A DNA stretch of 47,138 nucleotides, from positions 1 through 47,138 of the forward strand of contig CAZVKL010000007.1 of NCBI GenBank assembly GCA_964627845.1, in the 5' to 3' direction. Both the position numbers and the translations under genes were made by a program. The notes beneath the pieces were generated by a model. That model saw nothing but the letters and a program-made list of their open reading frames with translations. It was not told the DNA's origin and did no database searches. The stretch comes from DUUI01 sp964627845 (GTDB lineage Bacteria > Bacillota_I > Bacilli_A > Erysipelotrichales > Erysipelotrichaceae). How positions within the stretch are numbered: position 1 is the stretch's first letter; the number at the start of each line of letters is the position of its first letter. This document shows, one piece after another, positions 1 to 9,040 of the stretch.

Positions 1-261
1 AATTTCCACACGTTCTTTAAGATATATCAAAAAGAATTTCCTAACCGAAAAACATTGCTTAAAAAACTAGCTCATATTAATGAAGAGAATATTGATGGCT
101 TATTAATCTTAACTGAAGATCGATTAAACTCTATTTATTTTAAAGACCAACAAAAATATCTACTTGATTTCAGTTATCAAGAAATTGAATATTTCTCACT
201 AAATCATTCCTTATCAATTTATACTTATGAAGGGTATTATTATTCATTTTCAGCTTTTTAA
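1..261 (+). CDS. PH-like hypothetical protein, 5' end missing
   Basis: The reading frame is open from base 1, so the gene is cut by the left edge of the window; 86 codons remain. No function can be assigned by name. The visible part starts with an EFPN motif (about residues 13-16 of the fragment). It then alternates short hydrophobic strands and polar turns, like the soluble half of the next gene. The two proteins share EFPN, an (L/F)T(E/D)(D/K) strand and a Y(Q/H)EI(E/L) motif at similar spacing, so they look like tandem paralogs. The missing part probably carries membrane helices, as in the next gene. An internal TTG at base 55 is not needed as a start. Confidence 0.6.
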   Translation, partial: NFHTFFKIYQKEFPNRKTLLKKLAHINEENIDGLLILTEDRLNSIYFKDQQKYLLDFSYQEIEYFSLNHSLSIYTYEGYYYSFSAF

Positions 262-310
262 TTAAAAAAACGAGAAATATTCTTAAAGATAAAATAAAAG
301 AGGTGGATGC

Positions 311-808
311 ATGAAACTCTATTTTTCAAGTATCATCGCTTTCTTAATTATTGTAGGGATTGGATTGACTGTTTTAAACGTCAGTGGTTACCTTAGCTAT
401 GGAACAGTTATTGCTGTATTGGTCACAGGAATTGGTTATCCCATTTTGATCTTATTTTTGGTAAAACTTGATCTGATCAAACAAGTAAAAAGAATTCAAA
501 ACGAATTCCCAAACGAAAGAATCATGATAAGCACCTCTGGATATATCTATATGGATTATGAAGAAATACATCTTGTTTTTACCGATAAGCAGGTTCATAT
601 TTTCTCTCAACCAAAAAACAACGCTCTTAAATCATATCCATATCACGAAATTCTTGATTTTGACGCTTATGATTTCATTACGCTCTATATAGCAGAATCA
701 GAAAAACCAATAAATTTTGTTTCATCAAAACAATCTCAAATAAACGATTTATTGAATGAGAAAATAATTAAGAAACCGGTTATTCGTTTCATAAAAAAGG
801 AGCTTTAA
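311..808 (+). CDS. Two-helix membrane protein with PH-like cytoplasmic domain
   Basis: This is a 165-residue protein of unknown function. Two hydrophobic segments near residues 5-28 and 33-55 form a membrane hairpin. They are followed by about 110 residues of alternating strands that resemble small bacterial PH-like (YcxB or DUF-type) domains; that fold is an inference from pattern only. The start ATG is preceded by a good ribosome site (AGAGGTGG). It lies 49 bases after the related upstream gene and is probably co-transcribed with it. A hairpin with a T-run follows the stop codon. Shared motifs with the upstream fragment (EFPN, YHEI) point to a local duplication. Confidence 0.7.
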   Translation: MKLYFSSIIAFLIIVGIGLTVLNVSGYLSYGTVIAVLVTGIGYPILILFLVKLDLIKQVKRIQNEFPNERIMISTSGYIYMDYEEIHLVFTDKQVHIFSQPKNNALKSYPYHEILDFDAYDFITLYIAESEKPINFVSSKQSQINDLLNEKIIKKPVIRFIKKEL

Positions 809-836
809 CTAGATTGATAGTTTGAAACTACTTTAT

Positions 837-855
837 GAGCTTTAAGCTCTTTTTT
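837..855 (+). terminator. Rho-independent terminator after the PH-like pair
   Basis: A GAGC/GCTC stem with a 5-base loop is followed directly by six T residues. It lies 29 bases after the stop of the upstream plus-strand gene. The stem is short, so it may be weak. Confidence 0.55.
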
Positions 856-907
856 CTGATATTTTTTTATCTGTTTATTAATATACCCGGATGAATGGTA
901 TAAATAA

Positions 908-941
908 AAGCCAACTTATCTGTGACCAGATTCGTTGGCTT
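908..941 (-). terminator. Nested hairpin terminator of the LEA-like gene
   Basis: On the minus strand an 8-bp outer stem (AAGCCAAC/GTTGGCTT) encloses an inner stem ATCTG-N4-CAGAT and is followed by TTATTT. It lies about 50 bases after the stop of the LEA-like gene. The same nested design, with the same outer and inner stems, recurs at 42813-42849. Confidence 0.7.
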
Positions 942-989
942 CTTGTTTATATTCGAGACCGATTATTCGTTACAGCCCCTTTTTGGATA

Positions 990-1643
990 TTATCTGTTTT
1001 CGTAATCTTCTTGGACTTCGTGTCCTACTTCTTGAGCTGCATCTTCAACATCTCGTGCTGTATCGATTGCTTCCTCTTTATAGTCGTGTGCAGTTTCTTT
1101 CACTTCTTCATAAGTTGCTTCAACATCATCAACTTTTTGATCAGCTTCATGTTTTACGTCTTCGACTTTTTGTTCAGCATCATGTTTTACATCTTCTGCA
1201 ACATCTTTTGCATCTTCCCATTTGTCTTGAGCAGCATCTTTAACGTCTTCAGCTTTTTTTCCAGCTTCGTCAGCAACATCGCCAGCAACATCTTTCGCTT
1301 CATCCCACTTCTTACCAGCTTCATGAGCGACATCATCCGCGACATCCTTAGCATCTTCAGCAACATCTTCAGCAACTTCTTTACCTTCGTTTAATTTTTT
1401 ACGAGCTGCGCCAACAACATCTAATGTTTTTTCGCGAACCGTATCAACGACATCTTCAGTTACGTCCTTAGTTTTATCCCAAGCATCACCAGTCACATCT
1501 TTTGTCTTGTCTACAACATCACCCGTTACATCTTTGGTTTTTTCCCAAGCATCACCCGTTACGTCTTTTGTCTTATCAACAACGTCTTCTGTTACATCCT
1601 TTGTTTTATTGATCATTCCTTTTAACGTTTCTTTTAATCCCAT
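990..1643 (-). CDS. LEA-like 11-residue-repeat protein
   Basis: This 217-residue protein is extremely hydrophilic, lacks Cys and has no signal peptide or membrane helix, so it should be cytoplasmic. Residues 13-67 are five tandem 11-mers that begin KTKDVT and alternate between VVD and AW(D/E) endings. Residues 85-175 continue as looser A/E/D/K-rich 11-mers such as EDAKDVADDVA. This 11-mer amphipathic pattern is typical of group 3 LEA or apolipoprotein-like proteins, a family linked to desiccation, osmotic or envelope stress; a role here is inference. The start is fixed by a perfect ribosome site (AAAGGAGGT). The gene is monocistronic, with a near-consensus promoter and its own terminator, so it may be strongly expressed. 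Its low complexity gives long spurious frames on the opposite strand. Confidence 0.8.
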   Translation of the reverse strand: MGLKETLKGMINKTKDVTEDVVDKTKDVTGDAWEKTKDVTGDVVDKTKDVTGDAWDKTKDVTEDVVDTVREKTLDVVGAARKKLNEGKEVAEDVAEDAKDVADDVAHEAGKKWDEAKDVAGDVADEAGKKAEDVKDAAQDKWEDAKDVAEDVKHDAEQKVEDVKHEADQKVDDVEATYEEVKETAHDYKEEAIDTARDVEDAAQEVGHEVQEDYENR

Positions 1644-1669
1644 ATGGACCTCCTTTTTTTCTTACTTAA

Positions 1670-1698
1670 ATTATAGAATTTGAGCGCTTCCAAGTCAA
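1670..1698 (-). promoter_or_regulatory. Sigma-A type promoter of the LEA-like gene
   Basis: On the minus strand TTGACT (1693-1698) and TATAAT (1670-1675) are separated by exactly 17 bases. The -10 is perfect and the -35 has one mismatch. The spacer contains an AGCGCT palindrome. Transcription should start about 20 bases before the ribosome site. Confidence 0.8.
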
Positions 1699-1736
1699 GA
1701 AAAAGCACTTTTTACTGTATTTTTCTAAAAAACCAA

Positions 1737-3731
1737 TTATTTAATCTTAGTCAGCAAATGTTGAGCATTCAACGCGACAATAATGGTGCTCACAGACATA
1801 ATTGCGGCGCCTACAGCAGGGGGTAAAACAAAATGAGGATACAAGATGCCAGCAGCCAGCGGAATCGCAATCACATTATAGGCTGTCGCCCAAATTAGAT
1901 TCTGTACCATCTTATTCTTGGTCAATGTTCCCCATTCAATGGCTTTAACGACATCCATCGGATTATTATTGACTAAACTGATGTCCGCTGTTTCATTAGC
2001 AATGGCTGTCCCAGCTCCAATAGCAAACCCAATATTGGCCGTCGCTAGAGCTGGCGCATCATTAACACCATCGCCAACCATCGCAACGATTTCCCCTTCC
2101 CTTTGAAGGTCTTTAATAATGTCAACTTTGTCTTGTGGGAGTAAACCTGCATAAGTACGATCTAGTTTTAATGACGCTCCTACTTCTTTAGCAACAGCCT
2201 CATTATCTCCCGTTGCCATAATCACCTTAATCCCTTTTTTCTGTAATTGTTCAGCCGATTCTTTGGCATTATCCCGAATCTGGTCAGACAAATGTACTTG
2301 GCCTTCAAGAACATTATCAATTATTAGATAAACAATTGTCTCCGCTTCAGACTGTGCTTCGTTGTTAATTTCATGCCCAAGCTCTTTAGTCGCTTGTGGA
2401 CTTATGACCAACACTTCCTGTTGATTAATAAATCCTTTGACACCCTTCGCAGTCAGCGATTCAAAATTCTCTACTTTTTCAAGTTGAGTGTCTTGTTGTT
2501 TGGATTCTTTGACAATCGCCTGAGCGATCGGATGTTCAGAATACTGTTCAACCGAAGCAGCCTTCATCAAGATATCCTGTTGACTAAGTTGATTGAACGA
2601 TTGTACATGGCTCACTTTAAAATCACCATAAGTCAGTGTCCCTGTTTTATCAAAAATAATTGCGGTAATTTTATTCGTTTCTTCAAATGCGGTTCTGTTT
2701 CTTATTAAGACTCCATTTTGGGCAACCTTTGAAATTGAATTAGAAACAACCAATGGAATAGCCAGACCCAAGGCATGTGGACAGGTAATAATAATGACCC
2801 CAACCATCATCATAAGTGAAAAATCAAGTCCCATTCCCACTAAAAGCCAATACCCTAAAGTCAGAAGACCTGCCCCCAAAGCGATATAGGTCAACCATTT
2901 AGCTGCTTTATCCGCTAGATTCTGAGTTTTCGATTTATTCTGTTGAGCCTGATTAACTATTTTTATAATATTGGACAAATATGAATCTTCACCAGTTGCA
3001 GCAACTTTAATCTTTATCGTACTATTCCCATTGATAGATCCACCAACAACCTGGTCACCAACTTCTTTTTTTACCGGTTTTGATTCCCCTGTTAACATCG
3101 ATTCATTGATGGATGACTCCCCTTCAACAATAATGCCATCCGCTGGAATCTTATCATTCGCTCGTATTAATAAAACATCTTCTTTCTTAATATCATCGAT
3201 TTGAATCTCTTTCGTTTTATCTCCATCAATTAATAAAGCTTTTGATGGAAGTAATTGAGCCAACGCTTCCAGTGACTTAGAGGCGCCCATAATTGATTTC
3301 ATTTCTAAATGATGTCCTAATAACATGATTGAAATGAGTGTACCTAACTCCCAGAAAAAATTCATGCCTTCAAATCCTAAGACAGTCGCTACACTATAAA
3401 AATAGGCAACCGTGATGGCAACACTAATCAATGTCATCATGCCAATATTTCGCTTTTTAATTTCATCTAACGCGCCACTTAAAAACGGTTGTCCACAATA
3501 AAAATAAAGAATACTTGCCAGCAACAATTCAAGCCAGTTTGATCCTGTAAAACTTAGTTCATAGCCAAAGATATCTTGAATTGTCGGTGAAAGGACGACA
3601 AGTGGTACCGTTAGAAACAATGAAATAATAAATTTTTTATAAAAGTCGGACCCATGCATGTGATGATCCATCCCATCATGTTGAGAATGATTCATATCTG
3701 AATGGTCTTCATGATTATGATGATGTGTCAT
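1737..3731 (-). CDS. copB: CopB-type heavy-metal P-type ATPase
   Basis: This is a P1B-type ATPase that would export copper (Cu+ or Cu2+, possibly Ag+) across the cell membrane. From the chosen start it has 664 residues. The first 26 residues contain ten His, a metal-binding tail. The actuator motif TGES is at 214-217, the membrane metal site CPH at 317-319, and the phosphorylated Asp at 361 in DKTGTLT, followed by the SEHP nucleotide motif and the GDGVND hinge. CPH rather than CPC, together with a His-rich tail instead of a CxxC domain, marks the CopB (P1B-3) subgroup. The start at 3731 is chosen because AGGAGGGG lies 4 bases upstream; the frame stays open 17 codons further but has no ribosome site there. 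No copper regulator or chaperone gene is adjacent. Confidence 0.9.
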   Translation of the reverse strand: MTHHHNHEDHSDMNHSQHDGMDHHMHGSDFYKKFIISLFLTVPLVVLSPTIQDIFGYELSFTGSNWLELLLASILYFYCGQPFLSGALDEIKKRNIGMMTLISVAITVAYFYSVATVLGFEGMNFFWELGTLISIMLLGHHLEMKSIMGASKSLEALAQLLPSKALLIDGDKTKEIQIDDIKKEDVLLIRANDKIPADGIIVEGESSINESMLTGESKPVKKEVGDQVVGGSINGNSTIKIKVAATGEDSYLSNIIKIVNQAQQNKSKTQNLADKAAKWLTYIALGAGLLTLGYWLLVGMGLDFSLMMMVGVIIITCPHALGLAIPLVVSNSISKVAQNGVLIRNRTAFEETNKITAIIFDKTGTLTYGDFKVSHVQSFNQLSQQDILMKAASVEQYSEHPIAQAIVKESKQQDTQLEKVENFESLTAKGVKGFINQQEVLVISPQATKELGHEINNEAQSEAETIVYLIIDNVLEGQVHLSDQIRDNAKESAEQLQKKGIKVIMATGDNEAVAKEVGASLKLDRTYAGLLPQDKVDIIKDLQREGEIVAMVGDGVNDAPALATANIGFAIGAGTAIANETADISLVNNNPMDVVKAIEWGTLTKNKMVQNLIWATAYNVIAIPLAAGILYPHFVLPPAVGAAIMSVSTIIVALNAQHLLTKIK

Positions 3732-3803
3732 ATTACCCCTCCTACTATTATTATGAAACAAACAATTTTCATAAACAAACAAAACAATCTACTAACAAGA
3801 GGA

Positions 3804-3834
3804 TAAAAAAACAGATAAGCTTTCGCCTATCTGT
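3804..3834 (-). terminator. Terminator of the hslO-dusB-lysS operon
   Basis: On the minus strand a 7-bp stem ACAGATA/TATCTGT with a 10-base loop is followed by seven T residues. The lysS stop codon lies inside the upstream arm, so the last coding bases double as terminator stem. Confidence 0.85.
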
Positions 3835-5311
3835 CTCTCATATGTGGAAATAATAGCACTTCACGAATTGACTCTTGACCAGTAAGTAACATGACCAGTC
3901 GGTCCACACCAAGACCTAAACCGCCTGTAGGTGGTAAACCATATTCAAGTGCTTCAACAAAGTCAACGTCCATTTCGTTGGCTTCAACATTCCCTAATTC
4001 TTTTTCTTTAAGTTGATCTTCAAAACGTCTTCGCTGATCAATTGGATCATTTAACTCTGAGAACGCATTACAGTATTCATTCCCTGCAATAAATAATTCA
4101 AATCGATCAGTAAATCGTGGATCTTGTGCATTTGATTTAGCCAAAGGCGAAATCTCTAAAGGATAACTATATACAAAGGTCGGCTGAATCATTTTATGCT
4201 CACAGTATTTATCAAAGAATTCCGCAATGATATGCCCATATTGTTGTTGGTGTTTATCCAGTTCGAACCCATGTTCTTCAGCAAGCTCAAGTGCTTGTTG
4301 TTGATCAACCTCTAAAAAGTCGATACCCGTCTCTTCCTTAATGGCCTCAACCATGGTAACACGCTTAAATGGTCCCGCTAAGTTGATCGTATGTCCTTTA
4401 TATTCAACCTCTGTTTTATTCAGTGTTTCATTAGCCACCGACTCAATTAAACCCTCCGTTAAATTCATCATGCCTTCCATATCACTATAGGCCACATAGG
4501 CTTCAACGGTCGTAAACTCTGGATTGTGCGTCGAGTCCATCCCTTCATTTCTAAAGAGACGTCCAATTTCATACACACCTTCCATGCCTCCTACGATTAA
4601 CCGTTTTAACGGAAGCTCAGTCGCGATTCTTAAATAAAAGTCCATATCCAACGTATTGTGATGTGTCACAAATGGTCTTGCGGCTGCGCCACCTAAGATG
4701 GAATGAAGGATCGGAGTCTCAACTTCAACCAATCCTTGTGCATCAAAATAATGTTGAATAGCACGAATTACTTTCGGTCTAAAAAACGCAATCTTTCTGG
4801 CTTTATCATTACTAATAAGGTCTAGATAACGTCTGCGATAACGCTCCTCTTTATCCACTAAACCATGGAATTTGTCCGGAAGTACTTTCAATGACTTCGT
4901 TAAGTGCGTTAAATTTTCTACTTTAATCGATAGTTCACCATGATTGGTTCTAAATACTTTTCCTTCAACCCCAACAATATCACCTAAGTCCGTGTGTTTG
5001 TAGTAATCAAATTGTTGGTCACCAACCATATCTTTACGGACATAAACTTGAATCTGACCATCTTTATCTTGGAGATGCATAAAGCCAGCTTTCCCCATCA
5101 CACGCTTCGTCATTATACGACCCGCAATGATAACATGTTGGTCCAAAATCTCAAGTTCTTCCTTACTTGAGTGTTCATACTTATCAAAGATTTCTTTGGT
5201 ATGATGCGTTCGTTTAAACGCATGACCAAATGGGTCAATCCCCATTTTTTTCAGTTCTTCGAGCTTCTCTCGTCTAACTAATTCTTGTTCTCCTAAATGT
5301 TCATTCATCAT
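3827..5311 (-). CDS. lysS: Lysyl-tRNA synthetase, class II
   Basis: It charges tRNA-Lys with lysine in the cytoplasm. From the chosen start it has 494 residues, normal for class II LysRS. The N-terminal third is an OB-fold anticodon-binding domain. The catalytic part shows motif 2 (FRNEGMD... with HNPEFT) and motif 3 (GLGLGVDRL) near the C terminus. The first ATG of an ATGATG pair at 5311 is chosen because AAAGGA stands 7 bases upstream; the frame is open further but lacks a ribosome site. The start lies inside the last codons of dusB, so translation is probably coupled. It is the last gene of hslO-dusB-lysS, an order common in Bacillota. Confidence 0.95.
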   Translation of the reverse strand: MMNEHLGEQELVRREKLEELKKMGIDPFGHAFKRTHHTKEIFDKYEHSSKEELEILDQHVIIAGRIMTKRVMGKAGFMHLQDKDGQIQVYVRKDMVGDQQFDYYKHTDLGDIVGVEGKVFRTNHGELSIKVENLTHLTKSLKVLPDKFHGLVDKEERYRRRYLDLISNDKARKIAFFRPKVIRAIQHYFDAQGLVEVETPILHSILGGAAARPFVTHHNTLDMDFYLRIATELPLKRLIVGGMEGVYEIGRLFRNEGMDSTHNPEFTTVEAYVAYSDMEGMMNLTEGLIESVANETLNKTEVEYKGHTINLAGPFKRVTMVEAIKEETGIDFLEVDQQQALELAEEHGFELDKHQQQYGHIIAEFFDKYCEHKMIQPTFVYSYPLEISPLAKSNAQDPRFTDRFELFIAGNEYCNAFSELNDPIDQRRRFEDQLKEKELGNVEANEMDVDFVEALEYGLPPTGGLGLGVDRLVMLLTGQESIREVLLFPHMRDR

Positions 5312-6278
5312 ATCCACGTCCTTTATATTCATCCAATATTGTAACAAATTGTTGATACGTTTTCATCTGTACTAAGTCCTTTTTGATGACATGACTATTG
5401 GGTAATCCTTTAAAACCCCAAGCAGCGTGAGAACGCATTTGTTTCATCCCATTTTCCTCACCCATTAAGTCAATTAACTTACGGGCATGATTCAATAACA
5501 TTTTAAACCGGTACTCTAAATCTGGATTAAAGACCGACTCTTTTTTATCGAGCGCATCCTTGATTTCTTGAATTAGCCACGGTTTCCCTAACATTCCCCG
5601 TCCAATCATGACGCCATCACAGCCTGTTTGATTCAACATATCTAAAGCATCTTGACCACTTAGAATATCCCCATTACCAACCACAGGGATACTCAGCGCT
5701 TCCTTCACTTGTTTAATGAGCGACCAATCTGACTTTCCCTCATACATTTGAGCACGAGTTCGAGGATGAACAAACACAGCACTCGCCCCCGCTTTCTCTA
5801 AGGCTTTGGACATCTCAACCACATTGATCGAATCGTTATCCCAACCTGCCCTTAACTTAACTGTCAATGGTTTATCAATGCTCTGTTTCATCTGATAAAC
5901 CAGCTCACTTGCTTTTGTGATGTCTTGCATCAAGGCTGAACCTGACCCTTGTTTAGTAATCTTACGAACAGGACAACCCATATTAAAGTCGATGATGTCA
6001 CAATCGGTCTGCTTGTCTAAATATTGAGCCCCTTTGACCAAGTATTTAGCGTCATGCCCGAAAATTTGAAAAACAATCGGATGTTCTTGAGGCAATGTCT
6101 GTAACATCTGCATGGTTCGATCATTACGATAATAGAGTGCTTGATCTGAGACCATCTCATTAAAGTACAAGCCTGGTTTATAGTCCACACAAATCTGCCG
6201 AAACGCTAAATTGGTGACACCGGCCATAGGCGCTAAAACAACTGGATTATCACATTGTATTTGATCAATTTTTAGCAT
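5301..6278 (-). CDS. dusB: tRNA-dihydrouridine synthase, DusB type
   Basis: This FMN enzyme reduces specific uridines in the tRNA D-loop to dihydrouridine using NAD(P)H. The 325-residue protein has the TIM-barrel signatures of the family: APMAGVTN near the N terminus (FMN phosphate and active-site loop), NMGCPV with the catalytic Cys at about residue 101, and the RAGW motif. It overlaps the end of hslO by 14 bases and the start of lysS by 11, so the three genes are one translationally coupled operon. The ribosome site (AAGAAG) is weak and lies within hslO. Assignment to DusB rather than another Dus subgroup rests on similarity and neighbours. Confidence 0.93.
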   Translation of the reverse strand: MLKIDQIQCDNPVVLAPMAGVTNLAFRQICVDYKPGLYFNEMVSDQALYYRNDRTMQMLQTLPQEHPIVFQIFGHDAKYLVKGAQYLDKQTDCDIIDFNMGCPVRKITKQGSGSALMQDITKASELVYQMKQSIDKPLTVKLRAGWDNDSINVVEMSKALEKAGASAVFVHPRTRAQMYEGKSDWSLIKQVKEALSIPVVGNGDILSGQDALDMLNQTGCDGVMIGRGMLGKPWLIQEIKDALDKKESVFNPDLEYRFKMLLNHARKLIDLMGEENGMKQMRSHAAWGFKGLPNSHVIKKDLVQMKTYQQFVTILDEYKGRGYDE

Positions 6279-7146
6279 AGTTCTTCTTTAGTAAGAGTTC
6301 ATTTAAATCATCTTGATTAAAATGATAATGCTCATTACAGTATTGACACTCCATGGTCGCACCCTTATCGTCTTCTATTAATTCATTTAAATCTTCATTG
6401 GATAAGGTCATGAGCGCTCCCTCCATTTGTTCTCTGTTACAATGACACTTAAATTGGACTGCTTGTTGATCAACCAGTTCTATGTCCTCAAACAAACTCA
6501 ACGCAATTTCTTGAGGGCTCATCCCTTCTTTTAAGATTTGACTAATTGGCTTTAAATGTGACACCACATGTTCAGCCATTTTAATATCCGTCTCATCATG
6601 ACCAGGCAGCATCTGAATAAGTAAACCACCCGCAGAGATAACATCGCCTTTCTCATCCACTAAAACACCCAGTGAAACAGCGGATGGTAATTGTTCAGAT
6701 TGAGTAAAGTAATAGGCAAAATCTTCAGCAATCTCTCCACTCACCAATTCAATTGAGCTAGTAAATTCATGCTTTAAATTATAGTTTCTAGAAACGGATA
6801 ATTGTCCTTTCCCTATCGCTTTTGATACATCCAGTTTATGGGTCTCTTCATTAATCATTGTAATGTGTGGATTGCGAACAAACCCCACCACATTCCCATT
6901 CTTTTGGGCATCAACCCGAATAAGTTCTAAGGGTCCATCCCCTTCAATTCGAATTGAGATTAATTCATCTTGGTCTTTAAGCTGAAACGCCATGATGGAA
7001 CCCATAGCCATGGTTCGTCCTAACGCTGCGGTAGCGGTCGGCCAAAGATCATGACGCGTTTTCGCTTCTTGGACTAATTGGGTGACATCTGCAACCATCA
7101 CCCGAATATTTTGATTGTTGGCTAATGCACTTACGATTTGATTCAT
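6265..7146 (-). CDS. hslO: Redox-activated chaperone Hsp33
   Basis: Hsp33 is a cytoplasmic holdase that becomes active when oxidants release its zinc and form disulfides. The 293-residue length is normal. The C-terminal zinc site is complete: KCHC near residue 234 and CQYC near residue 266. The start has AGGAGAG upstream. The gene opens the hslO-dusB-lysS operon. The ftsH terminator lies in the 41-base gap before it, so it should have its own promoter, but none is obvious in that gap. Read-through or a promoter in the ftsH coding end is possible. Confidence 0.95.
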   Translation of the reverse strand: MNQIVSALANNQNIRVMVADVTQLVQEAKTRHDLWPTATAALGRTMAMGSIMAFQLKDQDELISIRIEGDGPLELIRVDAQKNGNVVGFVRNPHITMINEETHKLDVSKAIGKGQLSVSRNYNLKHEFTSSIELVSGEIAEDFAYYFTQSEQLPSAVSLGVLVDEKGDVISAGGLLIQMLPGHDETDIKMAEHVVSHLKPISQILKEGMSPQEIALSLFEDIELVDQQAVQFKCHCNREQMEGALMTLSNEDLNELIEDDKGATMECQYCNEHYHFNQDDLNELLLKKNYAKN

Positions 7147-7163
7147 ACTACTTCTCTCCTAAC

Positions 7164-7184
7164 AAAAAGCACCGCGAGGTGCTT
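7164..7184 (-). terminator. Terminator after ftsH
   Basis: On the minus strand AAGCACC and GGTGCTT form a 7-bp stem with a 3-base loop (4-base loop if the last pair opens), followed by TTTTTG. It starts 3 bases after the ftsH stop. Confidence 0.85.
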
Positions 7185-7187
7185 GTT

Positions 7188-9026
7188 TTAATCTAGTTGG
7201 TTAACCACCTGTTGTTGGGTCAACGTTAGTTCCTTACCCTCACTGAGTTCAATAATTTGTTCCTTAGTTAAAGTTTCGTACTCAATTAAGGTATTGGCAA
7301 TTTTATCTAATAATTCTCTGTTTTCAGTAATAATCTTCTTCGCATTACTGTAAGCTTCATCGATGATCTTACGAATTTCTTTGTCGATCTCAAAAGCAAC
7401 TTCACCCGAATAACTCATGTTAGAACCATAATCTCTTCCTAAGAAAACATTATGTCCAGCATCTTCATACTGAATAGTCCCCAATGCACTCATTCCATAG
7501 GACATGACCATATTACGCGCAATCTTCGTCGCTCTCTCAATATCGTTGTATGCGCCAGTCGAAATTTCATCAAAGACGATTTCCTCAGCGACACGACCCC
7601 CAAGCAAACCAGTGATCATGCCAATTAAATCCGATTTAGTTTGGAAATATGTTTCTTCCTTAGGCGTCATTAAGTTATAACCACCCGCTTGTCCGCGAGG
7701 AATAATCGTTACTTTTTGAACTTCCGAAGCCGAGTCAAGTTTTAAACCAATAATAGTATGTCCCGTCTCATGATAAGCGACCATTCGTTTTTCACGCTCA
7801 CTATATGTTCTGGATTTTTTGGCAGGACCCGCCATGACTCTGTCAATCGCTTCATCAAGATGGTGCATCTTAATCACGGTTTCATTTTCACGAACCGCTA
7901 AAATAGCTGCTTCATTTAAGACATTCTCTAAGTCTGCTCCAGAGAAACCTGGGGTACGACCAGCTAAAGAACCTAGTGAGACAGACTCATCCAGTTTTTT
8001 ATTACGCGCATGAACATGAAGAATCGCTTCACGACCTTTACGATCTGGAAGAGAGACTTGAATGGTTCTATCGAAACGTCCCGGTCTTAATAAGGCTGGG
8101 TCTAAGATATCACCACGGTTAGTTGCGGCAATAATTAAAACGCCTGAGTTATCGTCGATACCATCCATCTCAACCAGTAATTGGTTAAGGGTTTGTTCAC
8201 GCTCATCGTGACCACCACCTAAACCAGCTCCACGTTGACGACCAACTGCATCGATCTCATCAATAAAGATAATGCATGGTGCTGTTTTCTTGGCTTGTTT
8301 AAACATGTCGCGGACACGACTGGCCCCAACACCAACAAACATCTCAACAAAGTCAGACCCTGATATTGAATAATATGGAACATCTGCTTCTCCCGCAGCT
8401 GCCTTGGCTAATAATGTTTTCCCTGTTCCTGGAGGACCCACTAATAAGATTCCTTTAGGAATTCGTGCGCCCATCTTCTCGAACTTCTTAGGAGACTTCA
8501 AGTATTCGATCAGCTCCTGCATTTCTTCTTTTTCTTCGTCCGCCCCAGCAACATCATTGAATTTAACTTTAATATTCTCTTGATTTCGAGCCGGTGATTT
8601 GGAGAAGTCGAAGGCTTGTTTATTTGAGCCTCCCATTCTTGAGAACATGAAGAAGACTAAGCCCATCATGATTACATACGGAATAATACTCGCAAGAATT
8701 GTAAAAAGTCCGTCATTTTGATAAGGGTCACTAACATCTAATGTTTCAATGTTCTCTTGTAGGTATAACGCATTTTCTTCTGTGTTAGCAATTCTTGATC
8801 GAAACGGTCTTAGTGTTTCGCCCTCTTTGTATTCACCAACAATGTCAATCGTTAAATTTGTGTAATCTGCACGTGTATTTTCAATTTCTTTAGTTTCAAT
8901 AATATTGGTCAGTTCAGAATAATTCAGAATTTGAATATCTTCTCGACCAGCTAATTGACTTAAAAACAAAAAGAACAGTAACACTGCGATATAAGGTATA
9001 AAATTTGATAATCTAGTTCTTCTCAT
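7188..9026 (-). CDS. ftsH: ATP-dependent zinc metalloprotease FtsH
   Basis: FtsH is a membrane-anchored AAA+ protease that removes damaged membrane proteins and short-lived regulators. The 612-residue protein has two membrane helices (about residues 9-25 and 110-128) around a small external domain. It then has Walker A GPPGTGKT (197-204), Walker B IIFIDE (252-257), the second region of homology with RPGRFDR, and the zinc protease motif HETGH (419-423). The start is supported by AAAGGAG. It follows hpt by 14 bases and shares its promoter, the usual hpt-ftsH arrangement of Bacilli. Confidence 0.97.
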   Translation of the reverse strand: MRRTRLSNFIPYIAVLLFFLFLSQLAGREDIQILNYSELTNIIETKEIENTRADYTNLTIDIVGEYKEGETLRPFRSRIANTEENALYLQENIETLDVSDPYQNDGLFTILASIIPYVIMMGLVFFMFSRMGGSNKQAFDFSKSPARNQENIKVKFNDVAGADEEKEEMQELIEYLKSPKKFEKMGARIPKGILLVGPPGTGKTLLAKAAAGEADVPYYSISGSDFVEMFVGVGASRVRDMFKQAKKTAPCIIFIDEIDAVGRQRGAGLGGGHDEREQTLNQLLVEMDGIDDNSGVLIIAATNRGDILDPALLRPGRFDRTIQVSLPDRKGREAILHVHARNKKLDESVSLGSLAGRTPGFSGADLENVLNEAAILAVRENETVIKMHHLDEAIDRVMAGPAKKSRTYSEREKRMVAYHETGHTIIGLKLDSASEVQKVTIIPRGQAGGYNLMTPKEETYFQTKSDLIGMITGLLGGRVAEEIVFDEISTGAYNDIERATKIARNMVMSYGMSALGTIQYEDAGHNVFLGRDYGSNMSYSGEVAFEIDKEIRKIIDEAYSNAKKIITENRELLDKIANTLIEYETLTKEQIIELSEGKELTLTQQQVVNQLD

Positions 9027-9040
9027 GGCACTCCTTTGTT

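Noticed and set aside
891..1394. Long plus-strand open frames opposite the LEA-like gene
   Set aside because: They are antisense shadows of a low-complexity repeat gene that has a clear promoter, ribosome site and terminator on the minus strand. Their Phe/Ser-rich translation follows from the repeat.
5240..5347. T-box or other aminoacyl-tRNA riboswitch upstream of lysS
   Set aside because: lysS starts inside dusB and no T-box core (GGTGG...ACCGCG-like) is present.
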